Below are positions 25,833-34,784 of a stretch of 64,000 nucleotides of DNA, in pieces; within the stretch, counting starts at the first letter, position 1, and each line of letters opens with the position of its first letter. The notes beneath the pieces were generated by a model. That model searched no databases, was not told where the DNA came from, and saw nothing but the letters and a program-made list of their open reading frames with translations. A program made the translations under genes and the position numbers. The DNA comes from an uncultured Chitinophaga sp. Its GTDB lineage: Bacteria; Bacteroidota; Bacteroidia; Chitinophagales; Chitinophagaceae. The stretch covers positions 62,001 through 126,000 of the forward strand of contig NZ_CABHOU010000095.1 of NCBI RefSeq assembly GCF_902168175.1, in the 5' to 3' direction.

Positions 25833-27026
25833 CTAAAATAACCAGCCCAGCAGCAGGCACGCCACTACGATTAACGGGGACGGTACCCTGGTAAGATAAA
25901 GGAAACCCAGTGTGAGCAGGATAATAAGCACATTGTACCAGGTTATAGAGATAGAGAAGAGCAAAATAAAAGTAGCCGCCCACATAATACCCACTACCAC
26001 CGCATTAATACCTTCCAACGCACGGTAAATCACCGCGTACTTCTTCAGGTTGTTCCATACGGGGAAAAAGAACAATACCAGCAACAAACTTGGTAAAAAG
26101 ATGGCCACCGGTGCCAGTATACAACCCAGCAACTGGAAGCCAGGTCCCATGTTCCGCATAACCATACCGCCCACATAGGCCGATACCGAAAACGTGGGTC
26201 CGGGAATGGCGCGCATAATGCCGGCCCCGGTAAGCAGCTCCTCCGCAGTCATAAACTGTGTTTTGGCGCGGGTTACATACTGTTCGAGCATCATCGCAAT
26301 GAGGATGTCGCCACCACCAAACACCAGGGTGCCAAAGCGGTAAAAATGTTCGAACATGTTAAAGGGGCGCTTGATGTCCCAATCGTTTATCCTGGCCAGT
26401 TCGGACAGGGTGCCCGCCAGTATGAACAACGCGGCGAACAACCAGAGGTTGGCCCACTTGATCTTCCTTGGCTTTTCTATGGCATCGGGAATACTCTTAT
26501 TGGTGAAGTTTGATATAAAGCCCCCCACGATAATGAGTGCGGGAAAGGTCCATGGGGATTTAAGGAAGAAGGTGACGGCCAGCGCCAGTAACATAATAAA
26601 TACGGCCGCCCCGTTACGGATACTGATCGTGTAGGCCTTTATACCGCCATAGGCCAGAAAACCAACGGCCATGGGCTGCACGTATTTAAAGATATCTACC
26701 TCCAGCGCACTTTTATCGAAAAACTGCAGCAGGAAACTGAGGGAGCCCATAAGTATACACGCCGGCGCAATCCAGATAAGCAGGGTAGTAATGGCAAGTA
26801 ACAGGCCGCCCCGTTTGTAGGCGATCAGGGTTAGTGTTTGGGAAGAGGAGGCACCCGGCAGCAGCTGGCAAAACGCATTGTACTCCATTAGCTCCTTCTC
26901 CGTTACGTCTTTACGCTCCTGCACAAACGTCTTTAACATCATAGCCAGATGGCCCTGGGGGCCTCCATAAGCAGTGATGCTGTGAAAAAATACTGATTTC
27001 AGGAATGAGATATGACGTAAAAACAC
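25833..27026 (-). CDS. chrA: Chromate transporter family, full-length (two CHR domains)
   Basis: A 397-residue inner-membrane protein with 10-12 predicted transmembrane helices and two halves of the CHR family (about 10-185 and 215-397). Each half begins with a version of the conserved motif: ITAYGGPQGHLAMM and LVFGGGDILIAMM, and contains a proline-glycine loop (CQLLPGASSSQ; RAIPGPTFSVSA). ChrA exports chromate by proton antiport; many homologues are annotated this way without proof of substrate. The start is GTG at 27026, which begins the conserved FLKSVFFHS; no ATG is available. Monocistronic and divergent from the alpha/beta hydrolase gene. Confidence 0.88.
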   Translation of the reverse strand: MFLRHISFLKSVFFHSITAYGGPQGHLAMMLKTFVQERKDVTEKELMEYNAFCQLLPGASSSQTLTLIAYKRGGLLLAITTLLIWIAPACILMGSLSFLLQFFDKSALEVDIFKYVQPMAVGFLAYGGIKAYTISIRNGAAVFIMLLALAVTFFLKSPWTFPALIIVGGFISNFTNKSIPDAIEKPRKIKWANLWLFAALFILAGTLSELARINDWDIKRPFNMFEHFYRFGTLVFGGGDILIAMMLEQYVTRAKTQFMTAEELLTGAGIMRAIPGPTFSVSAYVGGMVMRNMGPGFQLLGCILAPVAIFLPSLLLVLFFFPVWNNLKKYAVIYRALEGINAVVVGIMWAATFILLFSISITWYNVLIILLTLGFLYLTRVPSPLIVVACLLLGWLF

Positions 27027-27233
27027 TTATCGCATGTTTCAGGTGGTCGAATTTCAAGATAAATACTGAATTATTCAAACTTAATATGCTGCCGGGGAAG
27101 CATTTAGCTGCCAAATACCCGGTTTGTGCGACCAAATGGCGGGCATAAAAGTTGATATACTCCCCCGTTGGGGATGTTCTTTTACAGAACAGAATATTTC
27201 GTTTAGACGTTTTAGGTAAATATTGACTGACAT

Positions 27234-28283
27234 ATGGGGAAGTTCCTTTTGGCGTTGATGATGCTGATTTCGTCCGTTGCTTCGGCGCAAACGACTGATT
27301 TTAACAGTGTTGCAGCATGGTCGCAGTTTCATTTCGAGGTGGGTAACGAACCGCCTGCCGTTGCTACGGATACCTGCCTGGTGTTTGTAAGCAACCGGCA
27401 CCTGATGCCGGACAGTCTCAGGTTTGTGGATCAGTTTGTAGATACTACCTCGCTCAAATACTTTTTCCTGGAACGCCAGGGAGGTAAATGGAAAGTTTAC
27501 CAGGAACCTACGCTGGCGGAAGCGATGTTGCGATTACCGGCTAAACGGGATATTGTACTGTATGCCGAAGGCATGGGCAAAATTTTTACGGCTAATGTGC
27601 TGAGGGCGCAACTGATGAATACGCAGTACAACGTGAACGTGGTGATGTTCGATTACGCCAGTACCAATACGACTTACAAACCTTCAAAGAACTTTAATTT
27701 CGCCAGGGAAAATGCCAGGTTGTCTGCAGGGCAGTATTACAACCTTTTATTACAGATACAGCAGGCCCGCAGGGCGGATGAGCCCTGGATAAGCGGTGTG
27801 CGCTTTACCACCTTTAGTCACAGTATGGGCAATATTATGATGCGTGAGATGATGCTCACACAAAATCTGCAGCCCTTAAACGATTACCCTTTTGTAGATA
27901 ACCTGGTATTAAATGCTGCCTGTGTGCCGCAAAAGGACCATGCGGAATGGGTGGAGCAAATGAAGTTTGCGCGTAGCATATACATTCATCATAACCGTAA
28001 AGATATTCAACTGAAAGGCGCCCACCTGCTTACGATGAAAAAGCAACTCGGCGAAAAGATCAGCGGTCGCAAAGCTCCCAACGCCACATACGTTAACTTT
28101 CACAATGCAGTAGGATTTAAACACACTTACTTCATGAACTTCCCGTATAACGATTACCGTATTCCCCCCGAGTTGGTGAAGTACTTCTCGAAGTTACTTA
28201 CAGGCGAAGGCATATCTTCCACCACCGCGGCCAGCCTGTTAGTGGTGCGGAAGGAGAAAGAACTAAGTGCGACCAGATTATAA
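27234..28283 (+). CDS. Alpha/beta hydrolase, exported (DUF900-like)
   Basis: A 349-residue protein with a signal peptide (MGKFLLALMMLISSVASAQ) and an alpha/beta-hydrolase fold related to the DUF900 lipase-like group. The nucleophile elbow is seen as FSHSMGNIMMRE (G-x-S-x-G replaced by S-H-S-M-G, as in this group), preceded by VNVVMFDYAST and followed by a C-terminal HNRKD and VGFKHTYF, candidates for the acid and His. Substrate unknown; a lipase/esterase role is possible. Ends 2 nt before the convergent oxygenase gene with no clear terminator between. Confidence 0.72.
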   Translation: MGKFLLALMMLISSVASAQTTDFNSVAAWSQFHFEVGNEPPAVATDTCLVFVSNRHLMPDSLRFVDQFVDTTSLKYFFLERQGGKWKVYQEPTLAEAMLRLPAKRDIVLYAEGMGKIFTANVLRAQLMNTQYNVNVVMFDYASTNTTYKPSKNFNFARENARLSAGQYYNLLLQIQQARRADEPWISGVRFTTFSHSMGNIMMREMMLTQNLQPLNDYPFVDNLVLNAACVPQKDHAEWVEQMKFARSIYIHHNRKDIQLKGAHLLTMKKQLGEKISGRKAPNATYVNFHNAVGFKHTYFMNFPYNDYRIPPELVKYFSKLLTGEGISSTTAASLLVVRKEKELSATRL

Positions 28284-28285
28284 TC

Positions 28286-29242
28286 CTATTTCTTCAATCC
28301 AATTTCTCTTAACCTTTCATCAAGGTATTCACCTGCGGTGATAGGTTCGTATTGCAGCGGATTATCTGCCGTTACGCAGCTTCCAAGGCAGCTAAGGTCC
28401 ATGGTGGATTGTGGGTGGAGGAAGAAGGGGATGGAGAAACGGGAAGTGCCCCATTTTTCTTTTGGTGGATTGACCACGCGGTGTGTAGTTGATTTAAGAC
28501 GGTTGTTGGTGAGCCTTTGCAGCATGTCGCCTACATTCACAACAATCTGTTCGGGCAACGATGTTACGGCCACCCAGTTGTCCTGTTTGTCCAGTATCTG
28601 CAAACCGTCGGCCGATGCGCCTACCAGTAAAGTGATCAGGTTAATGTCCTCATGCTGTTCCGCACGGATAGCCGATTTAGGCTCCTGGGTAATGGGCGGA
28701 TAGTGAATGGCGCGAAGAATGGAATTGCCCTCATCTATCTTACTATCAAAATAATGTTCATCGAGGCCAAGGTACAGCGCGATAGCCTGCAACAGGTATT
28801 TGCCCGCCCGTTCAAAACCCTGGTAGGCCTTGTGCAGCGTAGGTGTGAATGGTGCTACTTCTTTTACCTGCACATTATCAGGGTATTCATTTTTTAAGGG
28901 ACTATTATCTGCAACGGTTTGGCCGAACTGGAAAAATTCTTTCAGATCAGGCGCATCAAATCCTTTGGCGTGTTCTTTACCAAAGGATGTATAACCGCGC
29001 TGGCCGGCCAGTTCAGGTATTTCGTAATTGTGTTTTACATCAAAGGGCAATTTGAAAAAGTCCTGCACATATTTATACAGATCAGCGATCAGTTCGTCGG
29101 GTATGCCGTGGTTTTTAACGGCTACAAAACCTACCTCTTCGTACGCTTTACCAAGTTGCTGTACAAAGGCTGCTTTTTTAGCAGCATCGCCGGAAATGAA
29201 ATCTGCGAGGTCTACGGAAGGAATGGAATTAACGTTTGCCAT
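28286..29242 (-). CDS. Isopenicillin-N-synthase-like 2-oxoglutarate/Fe(II) oxygenase
   Basis: A 318-residue soluble oxygenase. The N-terminal DIOX_N domain (about 5-120, EVGFVAVKNHGIPDELI) precedes the double-stranded beta-helix with the iron facial triad in AEQHEDINLITLLVG (His and Asp) and KSTTHRVVNP (His), followed by SRFSIPFFLHP (Arg for 2-oxoglutarate). All ligands are intact. The family includes ethylene-forming, gibberellin and IPNS enzymes; bacterial members of this size are mostly of unknown substrate. No biosynthetic genes are adjacent, so no product is proposed. Monocistronic. Confidence 0.87.
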   Translation of the reverse strand: MANVNSIPSVDLADFISGDAAKKAAFVQQLGKAYEEVGFVAVKNHGIPDELIADLYKYVQDFFKLPFDVKHNYEIPELAGQRGYTSFGKEHAKGFDAPDLKEFFQFGQTVADNSPLKNEYPDNVQVKEVAPFTPTLHKAYQGFERAGKYLLQAIALYLGLDEHYFDSKIDEGNSILRAIHYPPITQEPKSAIRAEQHEDINLITLLVGASADGLQILDKQDNWVAVTSLPEQIVVNVGDMLQRLTNNRLKSTTHRVVNPPKEKWGTSRFSIPFFLHPQSTMDLSCLGSCVTADNPLQYEPITAGEYLDERLREIGLKK

Positions 29243-29376
29243 GGTTCAAATTGTTTTGCAGAAATAAATATACGATAAATGCGCCGCACAAAAATGCAGC
29301 TACCGCCTTTAAATGCGGGAGGCGGGCGCAACGTAAGCTGCCCCCGCCTCCCGGCTTATTTTTTAGTTGTGTAGTG

Positions 29377-29910
29377 TTATGGCATAGGGTTAAGAAAACC
29401 AAGGTCGGTGGACGTAATGTCCACAATAGCGTAGCGTTCTACGCGGTTAATCAGCATCTCATCCATCACATCAACAATGTTGTTGTAGCGGGCTTTGTCG
29501 TCCGCTTTAATTAATACGGTTAGTTCGTTTTTGCCTCCGTAGTGCGCGGCTACCCGTTGCTGTTTTTCTCTTATCACGTCGCCAATACCATTTTTGTTGG
29601 CGAAGCTGGTGAATTGTAAATTTTTACCGGCTTCCACATCGGAGCCGTCGCCCTCATACCAGGCCACGCGGTCGTTTGCGGTGAGTAATACAGTTAATGC
29701 TTTGCTTTCGGGAACAGGCATACTCTGACCTTCTGCCGGCATTAATAAGTTCATGGTTTTGGGTTGTGCCAGTGTGGTGGTAAGCATAAAGAACGTGATC
29801 AGCAAAAAGCCAAGATCTACCATGGGTGTCATATCTACGCGGGTAGAATTCTTTTTGGTACGTGGTTTTCCATGCCTGTCGTTACTGTTGTTGCTGTTCA
29901 TCTCTGCCAT
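29377..29910 (-). CDS. exbD: ExbD/TolR biopolymer transport protein
   Basis: A 177-residue inner-membrane protein with one transmembrane helix near the N-terminus and a periplasmic domain. The motif RVDMTPMVDLGFLLITFFMLTT contains the conserved membrane Asp used for proton-driven energy transfer with ExbB and TonB. The start is uncertain: ATG at 29910 or 29901; a longer frame to 29997 begins with unlikely sequence. No exbB, tonB or second exbD is adjacent, which is unusual, since Bacteroidota usually carry tonB-exbB-exbD-exbD clusters; a partner elsewhere is presumed. Confidence 0.88.
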   Translation of the reverse strand: MAEMNSNNSNDRHGKPRTKKNSTRVDMTPMVDLGFLLITFFMLTTTLAQPKTMNLLMPAEGQSMPVPESKALTVLLTANDRVAWYEGDGSDVEAGKNLQFTSFANKNGIGDVIREKQQRVAAHYGGKNELTVLIKADDKARYNNIVDVMDEMLINRVERYAIVDITSTDLGFLNPMP

Positions 29911-30055
29911 GGGAAAAAGTATTAAGGGATGAATAAAAGTGTTGATGTGTTGGCCCCGGCGCCGGGTGCGAAACCCGCCGCCGAAGGTGTTAAACACACA
30001 TTTTAAATTGCTCTAAGTGTTATTAGGATGCAGGTGTTTTTATTTTCCATAAAAC

Positions 30056-30093
30056 AAAAACGCCACGCACTGAAATAAGTACACGGCGTTTTT
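30056..30093. terminator. Terminator after asnS
   Basis: 9-bp stem AAAAACGCC / GGCGTTTTT (30056-30064, 30085-30093) with a 20-nt loop, 22 nt past the asnS stop on the minus strand. Confidence 0.7.
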
Positions 30094-30114
30094 ATGCTGA
30101 TAATAAAGTGATGT

Positions 30115-31554
30115 TTAGAAATCGGCGCTTCCCGGTGTTCTTGGAAACGCAATTACGTCGCGGATGTTAGTCATGCCGGTTACGAACAGCACCAGTCTTT
30201 CAAAACCCAAACCGAAGCCTGCATGCGGTGCAGTACCAAAGCGGCGGGTGTCCAGGTACCAGTACATTTCTTCAGTAGGGAGGTGCAGTTCCTGCATGCG
30301 CGCTACCAGTTTATCGTAGTTCTCTTCCCTTTGCGAACCTCCTACTATCTCACCAATGCCCGGGAACAGGATGTCCATCGCGCGAACGGTTTTGCCGTCG
30401 TCGTTTTGTTTCATGTAAAACGATTTGATAGCGGCTGGATAATCAGTAAGAATTACGGGTTTCTTAAAGTGTTTTTCTACCAGGTAACGCTCATGCTCGC
30501 TCTGCAGGTCGGCACCCCATTCTTCAATGAGGTAGTTGAATTTCTTATTCTTGTTGGGTTTGCTGTTTTTGAGAATGTCGATAGCTTCTGTATAAGTGAG
30601 GCGTTCGAATTCGTTATTCAGTACAAACTCCAGTTTATCGATCAGTTTAAGCTCGCTTCTTTCGGCCTGTGGTTTTTGTTTTTCCTCTTCTTCCAGGCGC
30701 TGGGCAAGGAACTCAAGGTCTTCGCGGTTGTGTTCGAGTGCATAACCTATCACATATTTGATGAAGGCTTCGGCGAGGTCCATGTTGTCTTTCAGTTCAT
30801 AGAAAGCCATCTCTGGTTCAATCATCCAGAACTCTGCCAGGTGACGTGCGGTGTTAGAGTTTTCGGCACGGAAAGTTGGGCCAAAGGTGTATATATCACC
30901 AAAGGCCATAGCGCCTAATTCTCCTTCCAGCTGGCCCGATACGGTAAGGTTGGTGCTGCGTGCGAAAAAGTCCTGTTTATAATCGATGTTTCCTGATTCG
31001 TCTAAAGGCGGCTTTTTCATGTCCAGCGTGGTTACGCGGAACATTTCGCCGGCGCCTTCAGCATCCGATGCGGTAATGATCGGTGTGTGCAGGTACACGA
31101 AGCCACGGTCGTTAAAGAATTTATGTACGGCAAATGCGAGCGTGTGGCGTACGCGGAAAATAGCACCAAATGTATTAGTGCGGAAACGCAGGTGCGCTAT
31201 TTCGCGCAGGTACTCAAGGCTGGGCCTGTTCTTTAACTGCAGCGGGTATTTTTCAGGATCACAGTCACCGAGTACTTCCAGTGATTGTGCTTTTAGTTCA
31301 ACCTTTTGACCTTTACCTAAAGATGGAATGATCTCGCCGGTAACACTGATGGAGGCACCACTTGTAATACGCTTTACCAGCGCGGCATCCAGGCTGTCCT
31401 GGGCTATTACCACCTGGAGATTATTATTGGTAGAGCCATCATTCAAAGCTATGAATTGATTGTTGCGGAAACTGCGCACCCAACCCTTTACTGTAACTTC
31501 GTAGTTCGTTTTGTCGTCTAACAGTATCTGTTTGACTTTCACTCTTTGGCTCAT
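30115..31554 (-). CDS. asnS: Asparagine--tRNA ligase
   Basis: A 479-residue class IIb aminoacyl-tRNA synthetase charging tRNA-Asn. The N-terminal OB-fold (about 18-105, VKGWVRSFRNNQFIALNDGSTNNNL) binds the anticodon. In the catalytic domain, motif 2 is in FGPTFRAENSNTARHLAEFWMIEPE and motif 3 in GFGLGFERLVLFVTGM. Bacterial AsnRS length (about 465-480) is matched, and TNTFGAIFRVRH plus AEFWMIEPEM separate it from AspRS. An exact TATTTTTG box lies at 31584-31591 (minus), 30 nt upstream of the ATG. Divergent from rho. Confidence 0.96.
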   Translation of the reverse strand: MSQRVKVKQILLDDKTNYEVTVKGWVRSFRNNQFIALNDGSTNNNLQVVIAQDSLDAALVKRITSGASISVTGEIIPSLGKGQKVELKAQSLEVLGDCDPEKYPLQLKNRPSLEYLREIAHLRFRTNTFGAIFRVRHTLAFAVHKFFNDRGFVYLHTPIITASDAEGAGEMFRVTTLDMKKPPLDESGNIDYKQDFFARSTNLTVSGQLEGELGAMAFGDIYTFGPTFRAENSNTARHLAEFWMIEPEMAFYELKDNMDLAEAFIKYVIGYALEHNREDLEFLAQRLEEEEKQKPQAERSELKLIDKLEFVLNNEFERLTYTEAIDILKNSKPNKNKKFNYLIEEWGADLQSEHERYLVEKHFKKPVILTDYPAAIKSFYMKQNDDGKTVRAMDILFPGIGEIVGGSQREENYDKLVARMQELHLPTEEMYWYLDTRRFGTAPHAGFGLGFERLVLFVTGMTNIRDVIAFPRTPGSADF

Positions 31555-31865
31555 AAATATCTCTTTTTAAGATTTAAGGATTGCAAAAATAGGCCTAAAT
31601 CCCATTTCCCGGCTGCTTTGACCCCCTAAAAAGCACTTTTTTTTTGGATAATAGTAAAAGTTGTTTTAATCTTGCGTTATAATCTGTCTGATCAAGTTTC
31701 CATTTTGCCATCTTCATCAGCAGTCCTAAACTCAAACTTCCTTCAAGTTTAATGATTTCAAACAAGTTTTACTTGACTCAAAACAATTATTTATTAATTG
31801 GTGTGTGTATGTTGGTATGCAGTGGTACCCGCCTTTAGACACTTCAAAAATTTGAACAACTCACG
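31555..31865. other. Divergent intergenic region asnS / rho
   Basis: 311 bp. Holds the asnS -7 box TATTTTTG (31584-31591, minus) and an AT-rich rho leader with a one-mismatch box TAATCTTG near 31668. A long leader is common for rho, which often controls its own expression, but no specific structure is seen here. Confidence 0.5.
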
Positions 31866-33581
31866 ATGATGTACGACATCTTACAATTGAACGACATGCT
31901 CGTTCCTGAACTGCTTGACATTGCCGAGAAGCTCGAAATTCCAAATTCCAAAAAACTCGACAAGCAGGCACTGATCTATAAAATCCTAGATAAACAGGCG
32001 GTAATGGCATCTGAAGATCAGGCGGAGAACGGCGAAGAGAAGAAAGGCAGAAAACGTAAAGTGGCAACAACATCCTCAAAAAAAGAAGAAACCCCGGCAA
32101 CAAACGATGATTCTGCTTCAGACGATAAACCGAAAAGAGGAAGAAAGCCCGCAGCCGCTCCTGCCCCTGAGCCTAAAAAAGCTACTCCAGTAAAACCTGC
32201 AAACCCGGAACCTCCCAAAAAGCGCACAATAGAACTAGATCTCGATATTCCTTCTTTAACTTTTGACGACGACGACGATATCGTATTACCAGCTTTGTCG
32301 GACGAGCTGCCGGATGAAGAAGAGGAAGAAGTAGTGCTGGCTGATGATGAGGAAGAGGATTTTGATAATGACTTTGTAACCGTGGAAGAGCCTGTGGCAC
32401 CGCCGGTTTCACAGAAAAATCAGCAGCGTTTCAACAATAAAAAAGAACCAGCTTTTAATATAGAATTTGATGGTATTATCGTAAGTGAAGGTGTGCTGGA
32501 AATGATGCCTGATGGCTACGGCTTCCTTCGCTCTTCTGATTACAACTACCTTAGTTCTCCGGATGATATTTATGTTTCCCCCTCGCAGATAAAACTGTTC
32601 GGCCTTAAAACGGGTGACACTGTACGTGGCTCCGTTCGTCCGCCGAAAGAAGGGGAGAAATATTTCGCTTTGCTGAAAGTGGAAACCATTAACGGTAAAA
32701 CGCCGGAAGAAGTACGCGACCGTGTACCTTTCGATTATCTTACCCCACTGTTCCCTTTCGAAAAGCTGACCCTTACTACTACACCGAACAACTATTCTAC
32801 CCGTATCATTGATATGTTTACACCTATCGGTAAAGGGCAGCGTGGTTTGATCGTGGCGCAACCGAAAGTGGGTAAAACCATGTTGTTGAAAGAAGTAGCG
32901 AACGCTATCGCCACCAATCACCCCGACATTTACCTGATGGTAGTACTCATCGATGAGCGCCCGGAAGAGGTGACCGATATGGAGCGTAGTGTTAAAGCGG
33001 AAGTAATTGCTTCTACTTTCGATGAACCTGCCGAGAAACACGTAAAAGTATCGGCTATTGCACTGCAAAAAGCGAAACGCCTGGTAGAGTGTGGTCACGA
33101 TGTAGTTATCCTGCTCGACTCGATCACCCGTCTGGCCCGTGCGCATAACACGGTTGCTCCTGCTTCCGGTAAGGTACTTTCCGGTGGTGTGGAAGCAAAC
33201 GCTATGCAGAAGCCTAAACAGTTTTTCGGTGCTGCCCGTAAAATAGAAAATGGAGGTTCACTCACCATTCTCGCTACCGCACTTATCGATACCGGTTCTA
33301 AAATGGACGAGGTGATTTTCGAGGAATTTAAAGGTACCGGTAATATGGAATTGCAGTTGGACCGCCGTTTGGCCAACAGACGTGTATTCCCTGCTATCGA
33401 CGTTACCGCGTCTTCTACCCGTCGCGACGACCTGTTGCTGGATAAAGAAATGCTCTCCCGCGTTTACATCCTGCGCAATCACCTGGCGGATATGAATACA
33501 GAAGAATCCATGAATTTTATGTTGCAACATATGCGTGGTACACGTAGCAACGAAGAGTTCCTGATTTCCATGAACAGATAG
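31866..33581 (+). CDS. rho: Transcription termination factor Rho
   Basis: A 571-residue RNA-dependent ATPase hexamer subunit that ends transcription. Residues 5-45 form the Rho_N helical domain (LNDMLVPELLDIAEKLEIPNSKKLDKQALIYKILDK). Residues about 50-195 are an insertion: a Lys/Pro-rich then strongly acidic low-complexity segment (DDDDD, EEEEEVV), typical of Bacteroidota Rho and absent in E. coli. Residues 200-285 are the cold-shock RNA-binding domain, and 300-571 the ATPase with Walker A QPKVGKTM and Walker B VVILLDSITRLARA. Monocistronic with a strong terminator. The insertion may influence RNA binding or phase separation, as reported for a Bacteroides Rho; that is inference here. Confidence 0.96.
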   Translation: MMYDILQLNDMLVPELLDIAEKLEIPNSKKLDKQALIYKILDKQAVMASEDQAENGEEKKGRKRKVATTSSKKEETPATNDDSASDDKPKRGRKPAAAPAPEPKKATPVKPANPEPPKKRTIELDLDIPSLTFDDDDDIVLPALSDELPDEEEEEVVLADDEEEDFDNDFVTVEEPVAPPVSQKNQQRFNNKKEPAFNIEFDGIIVSEGVLEMMPDGYGFLRSSDYNYLSSPDDIYVSPSQIKLFGLKTGDTVRGSVRPPKEGEKYFALLKVETINGKTPEEVRDRVPFDYLTPLFPFEKLTLTTTPNNYSTRIIDMFTPIGKGQRGLIVAQPKVGKTMLLKEVANAIATNHPDIYLMVVLIDERPEEVTDMERSVKAEVIASTFDEPAEKHVKVSAIALQKAKRLVECGHDVVILLDSITRLARAHNTVAPASGKVLSGGVEANAMQKPKQFFGAARKIENGGSLTILATALIDTGSKMDEVIFEEFKGTGNMELQLDRRLANRRVFPAIDVTASSTRRDDLLLDKEMLSRVYILRNHLADMNTEESMNFMLQHMRGTRSNEEFLISMNR

Positions 33582-33601
33582 TAATTACACTATAAATGCA
33601 C

Positions 33602-33636
33602 AACCCGTTCCGTAGCAATATGGAACGGGTTTTTTG
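33602..33636 (+). terminator. Terminator after rho
   Basis: 10-bp stem AACCCGTTCC / GGAACGGGTT (33602-33611, 33622-33631) followed by TTTTT. Confidence 0.9.
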
Positions 33637-33714
33637 TTGTGTGATGGCATGAAAAAAGCAGCAACCCGGTAACAGGCTGCTACTTATATATATGTGGATG
33701 ATGTGTGTTTGATT

Positions 33715-33900
33715 TTAACCCGCCATGTACACGTATTGTGCCTGTACAGTTACAGGCTGCAACATGGCTGCGGGCCGTGGTGGCTTTGGTGGGCGTGGTG
33801 GTTTGGGTGGCCTGGGCGGCGTTCTGGGCGCTACGCAGGAAGTGGCTATGGCAATGCCTGCAGCCAGTAAAAGCAGGCGGGCAGAAAAATGGTTTTTCAT
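33715..33900 (-). CDS. Small proline-rich lipoprotein, 61 aa (putative)
   Basis: A short frame beginning MKNHFSARLLLLAAGIAIAT, a clear lipoprotein signal with lipobox IATSC, followed by a mature peptide dominated by PPRPPKPPRPPKPPRP and ending QAQYVYMAG. The signal peptide and RBS-like AACAATCAACAAC before the ATG at 33900 favour a real gene; the frame on the opposite strand is a glycine-rich shadow of the proline repeat. Function unknown; a cell-envelope spacer or peptidoglycan-binding tail is conceivable. A REP-like repeat lies just upstream. Confidence 0.55.
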   Translation of the reverse strand: MKNHFSARLLLLAAGIAIATSCVAPRTPPRPPKPPRPPKPPRPAAMLQPVTVQAQYVYMAG

Positions 33901-33968
33901 GTTGTTGATTGTTTTGTTATGGGGTATATCCAAATTCTTTGCCAAAGTAAAATGGGACATTTGTGGGG

Positions 33969-34032
33969 TAGGATTACTGCTGTTGCAGTGTGCGACGCAA
34001 CGGCGGCTCAATAATAAATAACTGTTGGTGCC
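33969..34032 (+). repeat. REP-like dispersed repeat, copy R4
   Basis: Begins TAGGATTACTGCTGTTGCAG, continues TGTGCGACGCAACGGCGGCT, and is identical to copy R5 (52653) over the first 35 bases. The inner GTTGC/GCAAC can form a hairpin. It ends 6 nt from the stop of the response-regulator gene. Confidence 0.75.
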
Positions 34033-34037
34033 AACAC

Positions 34038-34781
34038 CTATTTCCAGATCGTCATTAATTCCTTGATCCTGCGTTCGGTGCTTTCCATTCGTGCCCCGCT
34101 TTCGAGCAACACATGGTTCGTGTCCGGCTCTACCTTCCGGATGTGTGAAAGTTGCACCATTTGCTGGTTGTTTACCTGGTAAAATTTCATGGAGTTGAAC
34201 AACTCCGCGTAAAAGCGGAACCCGCGAACGGATGTGATGGCGTTGTTATCCTGCAAATGAAAAATCACTTTGTCGCCTGCGCCCTCCAGGTAATCAATGT
34301 TCCTGATAGCCACTACCGGCAGCTCACCTTCGGCTGTGGGGATGATGATATTTTTGTCGCGGTGCTCTTCCAGTGCGAAATTTTCGAGCAGTATGTTGTA
34401 ACGTTGTTTGGATGCGTTGGAGCTAAGCCGCTGTGATACTATGTTTACTGCATTCGTTAAACTCTCCTTGTCGATCGGTTTCAGAATGAGTTCTACCTCT
34501 GAGAAACGGATGGTATGCAGAAAACGTTTCTCGAATGCCGTCACAAATATGGCCTCGAACGATTCGTCGTATGCACCGGTTAATACGTCGAAACCCGTAC
34601 CGTCAGGCATTTCCAGGTCGAGAAAAACCAATTGCGGGCGATGTTCTTTGATTTGGGCAATACCATCGCGGCAATTAGCGGCAGTGGCCACAGGTTGCAC
34701 CTGCGGACAATACTTTTCCAGCATGAGCGTAATAATATCCCTGCTGTTTCTTTCATCGTCTATAATTACGGCCCGGATCAT
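34038..34781 (-). CDS. LytTR-family response regulator
   Basis: A 247-residue cytoplasmic response regulator: receiver domain (1-120) with phospho-acceptor Asp55 in VFLDLEM, acidic pair DD at 8-9 and the conserved Lys in ILKPID; then a LytTR DNA-binding domain (about 145-245, IIIPTAEGELPVVAIRNIDYLEGAGDKVIFHL). LytTR regulators bind direct repeats near target promoters. It sits 3 nt after its cognate LytS-like kinase in the same transcript. Targets cannot be predicted from the neighbourhood. Confidence 0.92.
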   Translation of the reverse strand: MIRAVIIDDERNSRDIITLMLEKYCPQVQPVATAANCRDGIAQIKEHRPQLVFLDLEMPDGTGFDVLTGAYDESFEAIFVTAFEKRFLHTIRFSEVELILKPIDKESLTNAVNIVSQRLSSNASKQRYNILLENFALEEHRDKNIIIPTAEGELPVVAIRNIDYLEGAGDKVIFHLQDNNAITSVRGFRFYAELFNSMKFYQVNNQQMVQLSHIRKVEPDTNHVLLESGARMESTERRIKELMTIWK

Positions 34782-34784
34782 AAA

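Noticed and set aside
33725..34021. Glycine-rich frame on the plus strand
   Set aside because: It mirrors the proline-rich lipoprotein on the minus strand, which has the lipobox and better start.
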